From NCBI GenBank assembly GCA_021732975.1, contig JAKFWC010000019.1, positions 124,001-188,000 on the forward strand: a DNA stretch of 64,000 bases, written 5' to 3'. Under the pieces are notes generated by a model. It had not been told where the DNA came from. It made no database searches and saw nothing but the letters and a program-made list of their open reading frames with translations. Positions 1-9,890 of this stretch are shown piece after piece. The translations under genes were made by a program, and so were the position numbers. The DNA is from Planctomycetaceae bacterium (GTDB lineage: Bacteria; Planctomycetota; Planctomycetia; Planctomycetales; Planctomycetaceae). Positions within the stretch are counted from its first letter, which is position 1; each line of letters opens with the position of its first letter.

Positions 1-392
1 AGGCGGTTAAATTCGTCTTTGCAGATCGCCCGTTGTTCGGGATCAGTCGGCAAAAACACGAGACCGACGCCGTACTTTCCCGGCGCGGGCAACTGCACGC
101 CCCACTCGGCATTGGCAATGCGGGCCATGAATTCATGCGGCAGCGCCGTGAGAATTCCCGCGCCGTCGCCGGTATTGGCTTCGCAGCCGCACGCCCCGCG
201 GTGGGACATGTGCCGGAGCATCCGCAGCGCGTCTTCGAGAATCTGATGCGACCGCTGCCCTTTAATATGGGCCACAAAACCGACGCCGCAGTTGTCGTGC
301 TCGTTGGCGGGATCGTACAGACCCTGCGCCTTCGGCGTGCCATCGGAATGAAACAGTTCCGGGTTGCGGGTGAAGAGGGGGGTATCGGTCAT
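1..392 (-). CDS. gltB: Glutamate synthase large subunit, N-terminal part (cut by window edge)
   Basis: Reading leftwards from ATG 392-390, the frame stays open to base 1 and encodes about 130 residues. Residues 25-45 contain LYDPANEHDNCGVGFVAHIK, the hallmark of the GltB glutamine amidotransferase class II domain; Cys35 would be the N-terminal nucleophile after removal of a 34-residue propeptide. Further on, HMSHRGACGCEANTGDGAG is also typical of the family. GltB makes glutamate from glutamine and 2-oxoglutarate in nitrogen assimilation. Only the amidotransferase start is present; the FMN/Fe-S part lies outside the window. A LysR regulator lies 68 bp upstream on the same strand. Confidence 0.93.
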   Translation of the reverse strand, partial: MTDTPLFTRNPELFHSDGTPKAQGLYDPANEHDNCGVGFVAHIKGQRSHQILEDALRMLRHMSHRGACGCEANTGDGAGILTALPHEFMARIANAEWGVQLPAPGKYGVGLVFLPTDPEQRAICKDEFNR

Positions 393-460
393 ACTTCAGC
401 ACTCATTTCGGAGAAACAGAACCTGACGACAGTTGTCGAAAGTTCACAGGAGACATTTGA

Positions 461-1420
461 CTAAGTGTTCGCAACGGCGGCGGCTGCAGACGGCGATTTT
501 TTTGCCGCCGGGGGCGTCGCTTTTGGACGGAAAAACGATTCCGGAGGTTCGTGCAGCAATTCCAGAAATCGCTGTACCGCCGTCGTTGGAGAGTTGTGCC
601 GCTTGTGGATGATTCCGAGCGGACGAATCCAGCGAACATCGTCGAGCTTCAGCATCCGCAGCGAGCCAATTTCCATTTCTCGGCGGACCGAAGAAATCGG
701 GAGCAAGGCGATTCCGCAGCCGATTTCCACCGCGCGTTTGATGGTTTCAATGTTATCAAATTCGTGGACGACATCGACGGAGACCTTGGCCTGCCGTAGC
801 CAACGGTCCATTTCGGCGCGGATTTGCAATTCGTGTGTAAAAGTAACTAGCGATTCGCCGTCCAATTCCGCTGCAACCATCGACTTGCGCGCGGCCAAAC
901 GATGCTGTGGCGAAACGACAACGACCATTTCCTGCTCCTGCCAGGGAATGCAGGTGAGGTCGGCCCGCCTCGGAGGAAACGAGATCAGTCCGAGATCGGC
1001 TTCATCATTGACGACGCGCTCGAGCACGGCGTCCGGATGAAGGTACCGCAGCTCTAAAGCGGCGTCGGGATAGAGGTGCTCGAACTGCTTCACATAGCAG
1101 TCCATCTGCAACAACCCGACGGAATAAATCGCCGCGACACGGACCGGCCCGGTGACCTGATCACGCACTTGCAAGACCCGATCTTCCAATCGGCGATAGC
1201 TCTCTAACAACTCCCGGCAACCCGTGTAATACGTTTGTCCAGAAGGAGTTAACTCCAGTGGCCGTTTCTCCCGATTGATCAGTTCCAGTCCGAGATGTTT
1301 CTCGATGGCCTTGACCGTTTCGCTGGCCACCGGCTGTGAAACCCCGATCGCCTTCGCCGCTCGGGAAAAGCTGCGCAGGCTCGCGACTTCACAGAAGAGT
1401 TCCAGATCGCGAAGATCCAT
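461..1420 (-). CDS. LysR-family transcriptional regulator
   Basis: A 319-residue protein with the usual LysR size and layout: an N-terminal winged helix-turn-helix (residues 1-60, with FSRAAKAIGVSQPVASETVKAIE) and a substrate-binding-like effector domain from about residue 90. The last 25 residues are Ala/Pro/Lys-rich and likely disordered. It lies 68 bp upstream of gltB on the same strand, so it could be co-transcribed with it or regulate it. LysR proteins such as GltC control glutamate synthase in Bacillus, but that regulator is divergent there; the link here is inference. The effector is unknown. Confidence 0.9.
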   Translation of the reverse strand: MDLRDLELFCEVASLRSFSRAAKAIGVSQPVASETVKAIEKHLGLELINREKRPLELTPSGQTYYTGCRELLESYRRLEDRVLQVRDQVTGPVRVAAIYSVGLLQMDCYVKQFEHLYPDAALELRYLHPDAVLERVVNDEADLGLISFPPRRADLTCIPWQEQEMVVVVSPQHRLAARKSMVAAELDGESLVTFTHELQIRAEMDRWLRQAKVSVDVVHEFDNIETIKRAVEIGCGIALLPISSVRREMEIGSLRMLKLDDVRWIRPLGIIHKRHNSPTTAVQRFLELLHEPPESFFRPKATPPAAKKSPSAAAAVANT

Positions 1421-1783
1421 AGGTCAATACTTATTGTTTCGGGCAATACGGGGGGTGGATGATTATCGCCCCAGCGAAAAGAAGAGTTTAGGATTGGCAG
1501 ATAGAATAAGTCAACTGAATTTGCGTTTTCCGATGGGCGGCATCGTGATTCCTGGCCCGGTGCGCAAGCGATAGGCGAGGTTTGCCAGCGACTGCGACTC
1601 GATCACAGGATTCTTCCGCAACTCGGATGCCATCGCTTTTGCGCCGTACGGGGCTGAAGACGCGGTCGGACTTCTATAGAATTCATTGGTCCATTCTACA
1701 GAATCCCTTGCGGGGCCGAACGCCGAGGGTTATCCTCAGGATGTGCTAAGAAGTGGTGTCTTTCTTCTTCGATCAGGCCGCAA
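1421..1783. other. Intergenic region between divergent LysR and GntR genes
   Basis: No coding frame with a recognisable product was seen in these 363 bases. The right part, just before the GntR gene, carries two similar palindromic boxes (separate entry). The region should contain the promoters of both divergent regulators, but no convincing -35/-10 pair could be singled out. Confidence 0.5.
1672..1704. promoter_or_regulatory. Candidate GntR operator: two palindromic boxes
   Basis: TTCTATAGAA (1672-1681) is a perfect palindrome, and ATTCTACAGAAT (1693-1704) is a near-palindrome of the same sequence. Their centres are 22 bp apart, about two helical turns, and lie 80-110 bp before the GntR start. 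Paired dyads on one helix face are what an autoregulating GntR dimer would use. Assignment to this regulator is inferred from position. Confidence 0.45.
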
Positions 1784-2500
1784 GTGATGACCGCCACTGT
1801 TCCGTCGCCGGTTTCTTCCCCCCGCGGTCTGCGGCGTGAGGCGATTGTGGAATCGCTGCTCGCCGATGTGTTTCAGGGACGCCTGCGAGCGGGACAGCAT
1901 CTCGTCACGCAGGAACTTGCCGACCGGTATGCCGTCTCGCATACGCCGATCCGAGAAGCTCTGATTGCACTGGCGGGGATTGGCATCATCACGTTGGCTC
2001 CCAATCGTGGGGCGATTGTCCGCCAGGTGGGAGCAAAAGAAGTTCGCGAAGTCTGCCAGGTCCGCAAAGCGCTGGAGTGCGAAGCCGTCCGCCTGGCCTC
2101 CGGTCGGATTCCCCCCGCGGAATTGCAAGCGCTCGCGGTAGAGTTGAAGAAGCTGGCGGGCCGCACCGGCGCAAACGGATTGCGGCAGGTGGCAAAGGCT
2201 CGGGAACTTGACAGCCGCTTACACGACCTGATTGCCGACGCTTCCGGCAACCAGTTCCTCAAGCAGGAATTGAACCGCCTCAAGTTGTTATTCCGGGCGT
2301 TCCGCGATGTCGCCTGGGAACATGACGGTGCCCATAATGATTTTCACCGCCTCACCGAAGAGGCGTACGAGCACGTGGTAATTGTCGAAGGCTTACTCGC
2401 CAACGATGCGAAAACCGCCAGCCGTGCGATGTCCCGCCACATCCGCAGCGGCATGGTGTATTGGTCGCGAGCACTGACGGCATCGACAAAACAGATGTGA
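1784..2500 (+). CDS. GntR-family transcriptional regulator (FadR/FCD type)
   Basis: A protein of 237-238 residues. The N-terminal winged helix domain (about 18-85) has the GntR signature LRAGQHLVTQELADRYAVSHTPIREAL; the C-terminal FCD-type all-helical domain (about 95-230) contains the metal/ligand-type residues of the subfamily, including D and H residues around RELDSRLHDLIADASGN. Start is GTG 1784 or the adjacent ATG 1787. FCD regulators usually repress sugar-acid, organic-acid or amino-acid catabolism genes; the target here is not evident. Candidate operator boxes lie upstream, and a long inverted repeat separates it from the next gene. Confidence 0.88.
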   Translation: MMTATVPSPVSSPRGLRREAIVESLLADVFQGRLRAGQHLVTQELADRYAVSHTPIREALIALAGIGIITLAPNRGAIVRQVGAKEVREVCQVRKALECEAVRLASGRIPPAELQALAVELKKLAGRTGANGLRQVAKARELDSRLHDLIADASGNQFLKQELNRLKLLFRAFRDVAWEHDGAHNDFHRLTEEAYEHVVIVEGLLANDAKTASRAMSRHIRSGMVYWSRALTASTKQM

Positions 2501-2510
2501 TGAGAAATGT

Positions 2511-2586
2511 CGAATGACGAAGGCTGAATGTCGAAAGGGAAATGCATTCACTCTTCTTTTCTTCGACATTCAGCCTTCGTCATTCG
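2511..2586. repeat. Perfect 25-bp inverted repeat (MITE/REP-like element)
   Basis: Bases 2511-2535 and 2562-2586 are exact reverse complements (cgaatgacgaaggctgaatg...), separated by 26 bases. The element fills the gap between the GntR stop and the start of the DUF1549/DUF1553 gene. No T-run follows, so it is not a standard terminator. Because of it, the long upstream extension of the next reading frame (from 2528) is not coding. Confidence 0.85.
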
Positions 2587-2617
2587 TTATTCCGCCTGTT
2601 TCCGGAGCACGACACCA

Positions 2618-5600
2618 ATGAAATGGCTTGCCTTCACGGTCGCGATGGTCATGGGGACTTCGGTCATCGCTGAGGAACCGTTGCAGTACAACCGCGATAT
2701 TCGTCCGATTCTCGCGGACATGTGTTTCGCGTGTCACGGGCCGGATAGTGCCGCACGGAAAGCAGATTTGCGGCTCGACAAGCGTGACATGGCGATGAGC
2801 AGCAAGGCGATCCTGCCTGGCGATCCCGCTCAGAGCGAAGTCATTCGCCGGATTCTGTCAAACGATGCCGATGAAATGATGCCGCCGCCGAGTACGAGGA
2901 AAGTGCTCTCGGCGCAACAGAAGGCGACACTTCAGCGCTGGGTAAAGGAAGGGGCCGAGTATCAAGCCCACTGGTCGTTCATTGCTCCCACGCGCGGCGA
3001 ACTTCCGGTAGCGAAAAATGCAGCGTGGGTCCGCAATCCGATTGATCGGTTCACACTCGCGCGGATGGAAGCGGAGGGGTTAGCTCCCGCGCCGGAAGCC
3101 GATAAACGCACGCTTGCCCGCCGGTTGAGTCTCGACCTGACCGGGTTGCCGCCGTCCCCCGAACTGGTGGAAAACTTCGTCAACGATGCGTCGCCAGATG
3201 CTTACGAAAAGCTTGTCGATACCTTCATGAAGTCGCCGCAGTGGGGCGAACATCGCGGCCGTTACTGGCTCGATGCCGCACGGTACGCCGACACGCACGG
3301 CATTCACTTCGACAATTTCCGCGAAGTCTGGGCCTACCGCGAGTGGGTCATTAATGCCTACAACCGGAACCTTCCGTTCGATCAATTCACGATCGAGCAA
3401 CTCGCGGGCGATCTCCTGCCGGAAGCGACGCTCGACCAGAAGATCGCGTCAGGCTTCAATCGCTGCAACATCACCACCAGCGAAGGGGGGACGATTCCCG
3501 AAGAGTATTACGTCCTCTATACCCGCGATCGGACCGAAACAGCATCGCTGGTGTGGATGGGGCTGACGACCGGTTGTGCGGTCTGTCACGATCACAAATT
3601 CGACCCCGTCTCGCAGAAAGAGTTCTACGAATTGGCCGCGTTCTTCAACAACACCACGCAGAACGCGATGGACGGGAATGTGAAAGACACGCCGCCGATT
3701 CTGACCGTCCCCGCGGTCGCCGATCGGGTACGATTCGGGCAGATGGACGGCCTCATCGTCGCGGCGAAGCAAGCCGTCGAGCAACGCAAGCAGACCGGTC
3801 GCTCTGAATTTGACCGCTGGCTCGCGGAGGTCAAACCCGAAACGGCGACGGTCTCGTTACCGGAATCGGGACTGCAGTTCCGCCTGCCGCTCGATGAAGG
3901 CCAAGGGGACGCGCTCAAGTATTTCGTTCCCGGTGAAACACGCGAAACGAAGTTGACGAAACCCGTTGAATGGAAGCCAGGTCAGACCGGTGCGAAGGCG
4001 ATCAACCTGAATCAGGGCGGTCCCGCGGAGTTCGCGACCGTCGGCGACTTCGACAAGGACCAGCCGTTCTCCTGCGGCGCCTGGGTGCAACTTCCCGCCA
4101 ACGACGGTGCCGGGGCGATTGTCGCCCGCATGGACGACGGCAATGATTACCGCGGCTGGGATTTGTGGGTTGAAGGCCGTCGAGTCGGGACGCATATCAT
4201 TCACAAATGGCAGGACGACGCGCTGAAAGTCGTCTCCAAAAATCAGGTGAAGGCCAACGAATGGGCCCACGTACTAGTGACGTATGACGGCTCGATGAAA
4301 GCCGCCGGGGCGAAGGTCTACATCAACGGCGAGCTGCAGCAAACGAATGTGCAAGCCGATGGTTTGAAGAACACGACGAAGACGGAAGTCCCGTTCAAAC
4401 TGGGCCAGCGTCACAACACCAGCCCGCTGCCGGGCGTGACGATTAACGATGTCCGCGTGTATGACCGCGCGCTGACCGATGCGGAAGTCGCCGCGCTGGC
4501 GAAGACCTCGCGCTTTGCGGCACTCCTGGCGAAAGCGGCTGCCGAACGCACGCCGGCGGAAAACGACGAACTCTATCAATGGTGGTTAACCGCGAAAGAT
4601 CAGCCGTATCAGACCGCGGTGGTCGATGTGCAGAAACTCGAGCGCGAACTGGCGGACATCAAGGCCCGTGGCACGATTGCCCACATTATGAACGAGAAGC
4701 CCGAACCGGCCATGGCGTTTGTTCTCTTCCGCGGGGAATACGACAAACGGCGCGATCAAGTCGCCCCTGCGACTCCGGCGGCACTGCCCCCGTTTCCTGC
4801 TGAAATACCAAAAAGCCGCCTCGGGTTGGCAAAATGGCTGTTGAGCCCCGAGCATCCGCTCACGGCCCGCGTGACGGTCAACCGCAGTTGGCAGGAACTC
4901 TTCGGCCAGGGCTTGGTTCGCACCGCGGGGGACTTCGGTGTCGCCGGGGAATTGCCGTCGCATCCGGAGTTGCTCGACTGGCTGGCGATCGATTTCCGCG
5001 AGCATCAATGGGATGTAAAGCGCTTCTACAAACAACTCGTGATGTCTGCGACGTACCGTCAATCGGCGGTCACCACAAAGGACAAACTCGAAAAGGATCC
5101 GTCGAACCGCTTGCTCAGCCGGGGACCACGCTTTCGCATGGATGCTGAAATGGTCCGCGACTATGCCCTCGCGGCCAGCGGGCTGCTCGTGACCAAAATC
5201 GGCGGCCCCAGTGTGAAACCGTATCAGCCCGACGGAGTGTGGGAAGCCGTTGCGATGATCGGCAGCAACACCCGCGACTACCGGGCCGACAAGGGCGAGA
5301 ACCTCTATCGCCGCAGCATGTACACCTTCTGGAAACGAAGTGCCCCGCCGGCCAGTATGGACATCTTCAATGCCCCGGCTCGCGAAGTCTGCACAGTTCG
5401 CCGGGAACGCACCAACACGCCGCTGCAGGCCTTGGTGACGCTCAACGATCCGCAAATGGTCGAAGCCGCAAAAGCCCTCGCACAGAAGACGATCAAGGAC
5501 GCGAAACCCACTCAAGCCGAACGGATCGACTTCCTCGCCCGTCAGTTGATCGCTCGTCCGTTGCGTGCCGAGGAACAAGTAATCGTGCAACAATCGTTGG

Positions 5601-5761
5601 CCGAACTGGCGGCCTATTACATTGCCCATCCTGAAGATGCAAAGGCATTATTAGGTGTCGGCGAAATGGCCATCGACGCCAGCATGAATCCCCACGAGCT
5701 TGCCGCGTGGACGATGTTGACAAATGAATTGATGAATCTGGATGAAGTACTGAATAAGTAG
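2618..5761 (+). CDS. Secreted planctomycete cytochrome-type protein (PSCyt1-DUF1549-LamG-DUF1553)
   Basis: 1047 residues from ATG 2618, which has GGAG upstream and opens a clear signal peptide (residues 1-18, cut after VIA). Order of domains: PSCyt1 with C36-x2-C39-H40 (CFACHG), DUF1549 (about 135-345) with a second CxxCH near residue 320, a LamG/concanavalin-like domain (about 430-590), and DUF1553 (about 730-1010). Such proteins are abundant in planctomycetes, are exported and are linked by context to polysaccharide degradation; their biochemical role is not settled. The CxxCH motifs suggest covalent haem. It pairs with the DUF1501 gene 60 bp downstream, the standard arrangement. Confidence 0.93.
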   Translation: MKWLAFTVAMVMGTSVIAEEPLQYNRDIRPILADMCFACHGPDSAARKADLRLDKRDMAMSSKAILPGDPAQSEVIRRILSNDADEMMPPPSTRKVLSAQQKATLQRWVKEGAEYQAHWSFIAPTRGELPVAKNAAWVRNPIDRFTLARMEAEGLAPAPEADKRTLARRLSLDLTGLPPSPELVENFVNDASPDAYEKLVDTFMKSPQWGEHRGRYWLDAARYADTHGIHFDNFREVWAYREWVINAYNRNLPFDQFTIEQLAGDLLPEATLDQKIASGFNRCNITTSEGGTIPEEYYVLYTRDRTETASLVWMGLTTGCAVCHDHKFDPVSQKEFYELAAFFNNTTQNAMDGNVKDTPPILTVPAVADRVRFGQMDGLIVAAKQAVEQRKQTGRSEFDRWLAEVKPETATVSLPESGLQFRLPLDEGQGDALKYFVPGETRETKLTKPVEWKPGQTGAKAINLNQGGPAEFATVGDFDKDQPFSCGAWVQLPANDGAGAIVARMDDGNDYRGWDLWVEGRRVGTHIIHKWQDDALKVVSKNQVKANEWAHVLVTYDGSMKAAGAKVYINGELQQTNVQADGLKNTTKTEVPFKLGQRHNTSPLPGVTINDVRVYDRALTDAEVAALAKTSRFAALLAKAAAERTPAENDELYQWWLTAKDQPYQTAVVDVQKLERELADIKARGTIAHIMNEKPEPAMAFVLFRGEYDKRRDQVAPATPAALPPFPAEIPKSRLGLAKWLLSPEHPLTARVTVNRSWQELFGQGLVRTAGDFGVAGELPSHPELLDWLAIDFREHQWDVKRFYKQLVMSATYRQSAVTTKDKLEKDPSNRLLSRGPRFRMDAEMVRDYALAASGLLVTKIGGPSVKPYQPDGVWEAVAMIGSNTRDYRADKGENLYRRSMYTFWKRSAPPASMDIFNAPAREVCTVRRERTNTPLQALVTLNDPQMVEAAKALAQKTIKDAKPTQAERIDFLARQLIARPLRAEEQVIVQQSLAELAAYYIAHPEDAKALLGVGEMAIDASMNPHELAAWTMLTNELMNLDEVLNK

Positions 5762-5821
5762 GACGGATCGCTACTCGAGCCGTTGTTCATGATTTTCCAC
5801 TCGAAAACAAAGGACAAATCA

Positions 5822-7282
5822 ATGTCCATTTTTGATGAATACCGCAACACCCTCACTCGTCGTCATTTCTGTCAGCAGGGAACACACCTGCTCGGCGGGG
5901 CGGCGCTCGCTTCGCTGATGGCGTCGGGGAAACCGCTCACGGCAGCCACAGTGGGCGATGCGGCCAAAGAACATCCGGCGCACATTGCGTCGCGGGCCAA
6001 GCACGTCATCTATCTGCACATGGTCGGCGGGCCATCGCAGATGGACTTGTACGACTACAAGCCCGTCATGCAGGAATGGTTCGATAAGGATCTACCCGAG
6101 TCCATCCGGATGGGACAGCGACTCACGACGATGACCTCGGGCCAAAAGCGGTTCCCGATCGCGCCGTCAAAATATAAGTTCGCGCAGCATGGCGAGTGTG
6201 GGATGTGGATGTCGGAGATGCTGCCGTATACCGCGAAGATGGCCGACGATATGGTCTTCATTCGCAGTATGAATACGGAAGCGATTAACCATGAGCCCGC
6301 GATCAGTTATATGCAGACCGGCAACCAGAACACCGGTCGGCCGTGCCTGGGTTCCTGGACTTCGTACGGCCTCGGATCGTTGAACGAAGACTTGCCGACG
6401 TTTGTGGTCCTCGTCGCGAAGCCGAGCAATCAGGAACAGGTGCAGGCGATCTCGGCCCGGTTGTGGGGGTCGGGCTATCTCCCCGGTGAACACGCGGGGG
6501 TCTCGTTTCGTTCGGGGCCTGATCCCATCCTCTATATCAATAACCCGCCCGGCGTGCCGAAGGACATTCGCCGGAAGACGCTCGATGGTTTGAAGGCGCT
6601 CAATGAATTGACGTACCAGCAGCTTGGCGACCCGGAGACCAACACGCGCATCCAGCAGTACGAACTCGCGTACCGCATGCAGGCGAGTGTTCCCGATCTC
6701 GTCGATCTCAAAGACGAAACCGAGAACACCGAAAAACTCTACGGCCCCGATATCCACAAGCCGGGATCATTTGCCCATACGGTTCTGCTCGCCCGGCGAA
6801 TGGTCGAGCGGGGCGTGCGGTTCGTGCAGATTTATCACAACAACTGGGACCACCACGGCAACCTCGTCGGTCGGATGAAAGACCAGACTCGCGATGTTGA
6901 CCAGCCGTGTTATGGACTCGTGCAGGATTTGAAAGCCCGCGGGTTGCTCGATGACACGCTGGTCATCTGGGGCGGTGAGTTCGGCCGGACGATTTACTCC
7001 CAGGGCGGCGTCTCGAAAGAGAATTACGGCCGCGATCACCATCCACGGTGCTTCACCATGTGGATGGCCGGCGGCGGGAGCAAAGGGGGCACGATCTATG
7101 GCGAAACCGACGATTTTTCCTATAACATCGTGAAAGATCCTGTTCACATTCGAGACTTCCACGCGACTGTGCTGCACCTGCTCGGATTCGATCCGGAGGC
7201 ATTCACTTACAAGTTTCAGGGACTCGATCAACGTCTGATCGGTGTGGAGGCGGCACATGTGATTCCGGCGCTGATTGCGTAA
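5822..7282 (+). CDS. DUF1501 protein with Tat-type signal (sulfatase-like fold)
   Basis: 486 residues from ATG 5822, preceded by AAAGGA; an earlier ATG (5783) has no comparable site. The N-terminus has TRRHF followed by a hydrophobic stretch, a twin-arginine signal. The body is the DUF1501 domain, related to the alkaline phosphatase/sulfatase fold: GGPSQMDLYDYKP near the start, GGEFGRT and the NYGRDHHP region towards the end. It is the usual partner of the DUF1549/DUF1553 protein just upstream and is presumably exported folded with a bound cofactor. The stop overlaps the next start (TAATG), implying coupled translation with the methyltransferase. Confidence 0.93.
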   Translation: MSIFDEYRNTLTRRHFCQQGTHLLGGAALASLMASGKPLTAATVGDAAKEHPAHIASRAKHVIYLHMVGGPSQMDLYDYKPVMQEWFDKDLPESIRMGQRLTTMTSGQKRFPIAPSKYKFAQHGECGMWMSEMLPYTAKMADDMVFIRSMNTEAINHEPAISYMQTGNQNTGRPCLGSWTSYGLGSLNEDLPTFVVLVAKPSNQEQVQAISARLWGSGYLPGEHAGVSFRSGPDPILYINNPPGVPKDIRRKTLDGLKALNELTYQQLGDPETNTRIQQYELAYRMQASVPDLVDLKDETENTEKLYGPDIHKPGSFAHTVLLARRMVERGVRFVQIYHNNWDHHGNLVGRMKDQTRDVDQPCYGLVQDLKARGLLDDTLVIWGGEFGRTIYSQGGVSKENYGRDHHPRCFTMWMAGGGSKGGTIYGETDDFSYNIVKDPVHIRDFHATVLHLLGFDPEAFTYKFQGLDQRLIGVEAAHVIPALIA

Positions 7283-8115
7283 TGGCGGTTACAACGAGGG
7301 ACGCACGATTGATATCGACACGGTTTCCGCGGGCGTCGGGATATCATCCGGAGTGGGTGCTTGCCGGGGCTAGCGGCGGGGCCAATCCGCTGTGGCTAAC
7401 GGAGTGGCTGACGGAAAAGCTCGATCTGCGGCCGGGGATGCGCGTCCTCGATCTGGGATGCGGGCGAGCGATGTCATCGATCTTTCTGCACCGGGAATTT
7501 GGCGTGCAGGTCTGGGCCACCGATCTGTGGTTCAGTGCCGATGAGAACCGTCAACGGATTGACGATGCCGGGATGAGTGACGGCGTGTTCCCTTTACATG
7601 CCGAGGCCCGATCGTTGCCGTTTGCCAGCGGATTTTTCGATGCGATCGTGTGCATCGACTCGTATCTCTATTACGGGACGGACGACCTCGCATTGAACGC
7701 GATAGTTCGTCTGTTGAAGCCGGGGGGAGTGCTGGCGATCGCCGGAGCGGGATTAATGCAGGAGATCGACGGGGCCGTGCCGGACGCGCTGCGGGACTGG
7801 TGGGAACCGGGAATGTGGTGTCTCCACTCGGCGGCGTGGTGGCGACGACACTGGGAAAAAACCGGTCTCGTCACCGTGGAAGTGGCCGACGACATGCCCG
7901 ACGGCTGGCAAGCCTGGCTTGATTGGCAGCGAGTGAGCTGTCCCGAGAATACGGTCGAACTTCAGGCCATTGAAGCCGATCAGGGTCGGACGATGGGTTA
8001 TGTTCGGGCCATCGCGCGATTACGTCCCGAGGCGCGACTCGAAGCTCCGATCACGTCGATCAGCATGGAGTACAAACGCCAGCCGGTGTTGCGCGAGGTC
8101 ATCCAGAATGGATAG
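7282..8115 (+). CDS. Class I SAM-dependent methyltransferase
   Basis: 277 residues. Motif I is VLDLGCGRAMSSIFL (about 49-63), followed by an acidic motif (ATDLW) and the post-motif VCIDSYLYYG, as in methyltransferase family 11/25 proteins. The ATG at 7282 shares its first base with the TAA of the DUF1501 gene, so translation is coupled, although a methyltransferase is not a known part of DUF1501 systems. No signal peptide, hence cytoplasmic. The substrate cannot be told from sequence; small molecules are common for this type. Confidence 0.87.
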   Translation: MAVTTRDARLISTRFPRASGYHPEWVLAGASGGANPLWLTEWLTEKLDLRPGMRVLDLGCGRAMSSIFLHREFGVQVWATDLWFSADENRQRIDDAGMSDGVFPLHAEARSLPFASGFFDAIVCIDSYLYYGTDDLALNAIVRLLKPGGVLAIAGAGLMQEIDGAVPDALRDWWEPGMWCLHSAAWWRRHWEKTGLVTVEVADDMPDGWQAWLDWQRVSCPENTVELQAIEADQGRTMGYVRAIARLRPEARLEAPITSISMEYKRQPVLREVIQNG

Positions 8116-8197
8116 AAGCAACCAAGCGGGGGTTGATGTGATTCTGACTCTTAACCCAACCATCGACTTTCAACGACTCCACTTTGAAAACGACCCC

Positions 8198-8225
8198 TTG
8201 CAAACTTTTTGCTGTGGGGTACGAT
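8198..8225 (+). promoter_or_regulatory. Candidate promoter for the riboswitch operon
   Basis: TTGCAA (8198-8203) and TACGAT (8220-8225) are separated by 16 bases and end a few bases before the first paired base of the riboswitch. This is an acceptable but not perfect housekeeping promoter, placed where one is needed. Confidence 0.4.
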
Positions 8226-8230
8226 GCCTG

Positions 8231-8407
8231 ACGACTTGGGTGCCGGTGGGCGTGTGGCCTGCCGGAGAATAGGGAAGACGGTGTGAATCCGTCGCGGTCC
8301 CGCCGCTGTAACCGGGGACGAACCCTGCCGATGCCACTGCGGATGATCCGTGGGAAGGCGCAGGGGGTAGAACGATCCGGAAGCCAGAAGACCTGCCCGT
8401 AAGTCGT
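8231..8407 (+). promoter_or_regulatory. Cobalamin riboswitch aptamer
   Basis: The segment has the conserved order of the cobalamin aptamer: closing stem P1 (acgactt 8231-8237 with aagtcgt 8401-8407), a gggaa box (8272-8276), ggtgtgaatcc, the cccgccgctgtaa core (8299-8311), and the B12 box aagccagaagacctgcc (8381-8397) just before the 3' side of P1. The aptamer binds adenosyl- or methylcobalamin and normally lowers expression of uptake or synthesis genes when B12 is plentiful. The next gene starts 136 bases downstream. No T-run terminator was seen, so control of translation is more likely than attenuation. Confidence 0.95.
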
Positions 8408-8516
8408 TGAACACAGCCAACGTTCTGCGCGAACGACACGACTTGGCAGGCATTGCCGTGCGCATCCTCACGATGTGTGGATGGGTATACCCGGTCGTCT
8501 TTGTGCAGAATCGCGG

Positions 8517-8535
8517 CTCCGTCGGAAGAACGGAG
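8517..8535 (+). promoter_or_regulatory. Hairpin covering the ribosome binding site
   Basis: ctccgt (8517-8522) pairs with acggag (8530-8535). The right arm contains the only good Shine-Dalgarno sequence (cggag) for the ATG at 8543. This fits a riboswitch expression platform that hides the ribosome binding site when cobalamin is bound. The alternative pairing partner was not identified. Confidence 0.5.
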
Positions 8536-8542
8536 ATTGTCG

Positions 8543-9458
<916 letters not shown>

Positions 9459-9466
<8 letters not shown>

Positions 9467-9890
9467 CACCATTCTTAACGATGACCTCCGTGTGCCACTG
9501 GTTCTGCCAGTGTCTTCGGATTGGACCACCGGCCAGCAACTGCAAAAACCAAGACACTGGCACACAACCCGGGCCATCATGGTGGCGTTGCTCATCATTG
9601 GATGTAGCCCAGAACAGAAGTCCGTCGCTGATCCAAACGAAATGGTCTACATCGACACGGTCACCAAAACTGTGATGACATTGCCAGTGCAGGCCGTGAT
9701 CCCGGCGACCCATCCGCAGACGGGGAAGAAAACGCTGGTTCCCGGCCTGTACTGTCCGCAGTGCGGGCAATGGTATCCTTCGCCGCCCGTCGAAGTGTTA
9801 CAACGCACGGCGTCGGCGTTTCACTGTCCGAAGGGCGGCCATCCGATGTCTCCCAACGGACCGCGTCCACCAAGTTCAAATACGCCATGA
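9459..9890 (+). CDS. Small Cys-rich lipoprotein candidate in B12 operon
   Basis: Up to 143 residues. The C-terminal 70 residues carry CPQCG and, 25 residues later, HCPKGGH, a zinc-ribbon-like arrangement. A short hydrophobic stretch ending in LIIGC resembles a lipobox. The start is uncertain: GTG 9459 overlaps the previous stop by 8 bases but places the lipobox at about residue 50; ATG 9579 gives only a nine-residue leader. A palindromic repeat (9489-9566) lies inside the possible N-terminal coding part, so the original start may have been displaced by it. The stop overlaps the next gene by four bases (ATGA). Function unknown; context suggests B12 handling. Confidence 0.65.
9489..9566. repeat. 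Inverted repeat with 12-bp perfect arms inside B12 operon
   Basis: tgccagtgtctt (9505-9516) is the exact reverse complement of 9551-9562, and the outer flanks (tgtgccactg / cactggcaca) pair partly as well. The core resembles the hairpin at 35471-35518 (ctgccagtg). The element overlaps the uncertain start of the small lipoprotein gene. Confidence 0.7.

Noticed and set aside
8453-8542. Extension of the DUF1559 gene into the riboswitch leader
   Set aside because: A prepilin signal must be near the N-terminus; the extension would put 30 residues before it and uses leader RNA sequence.
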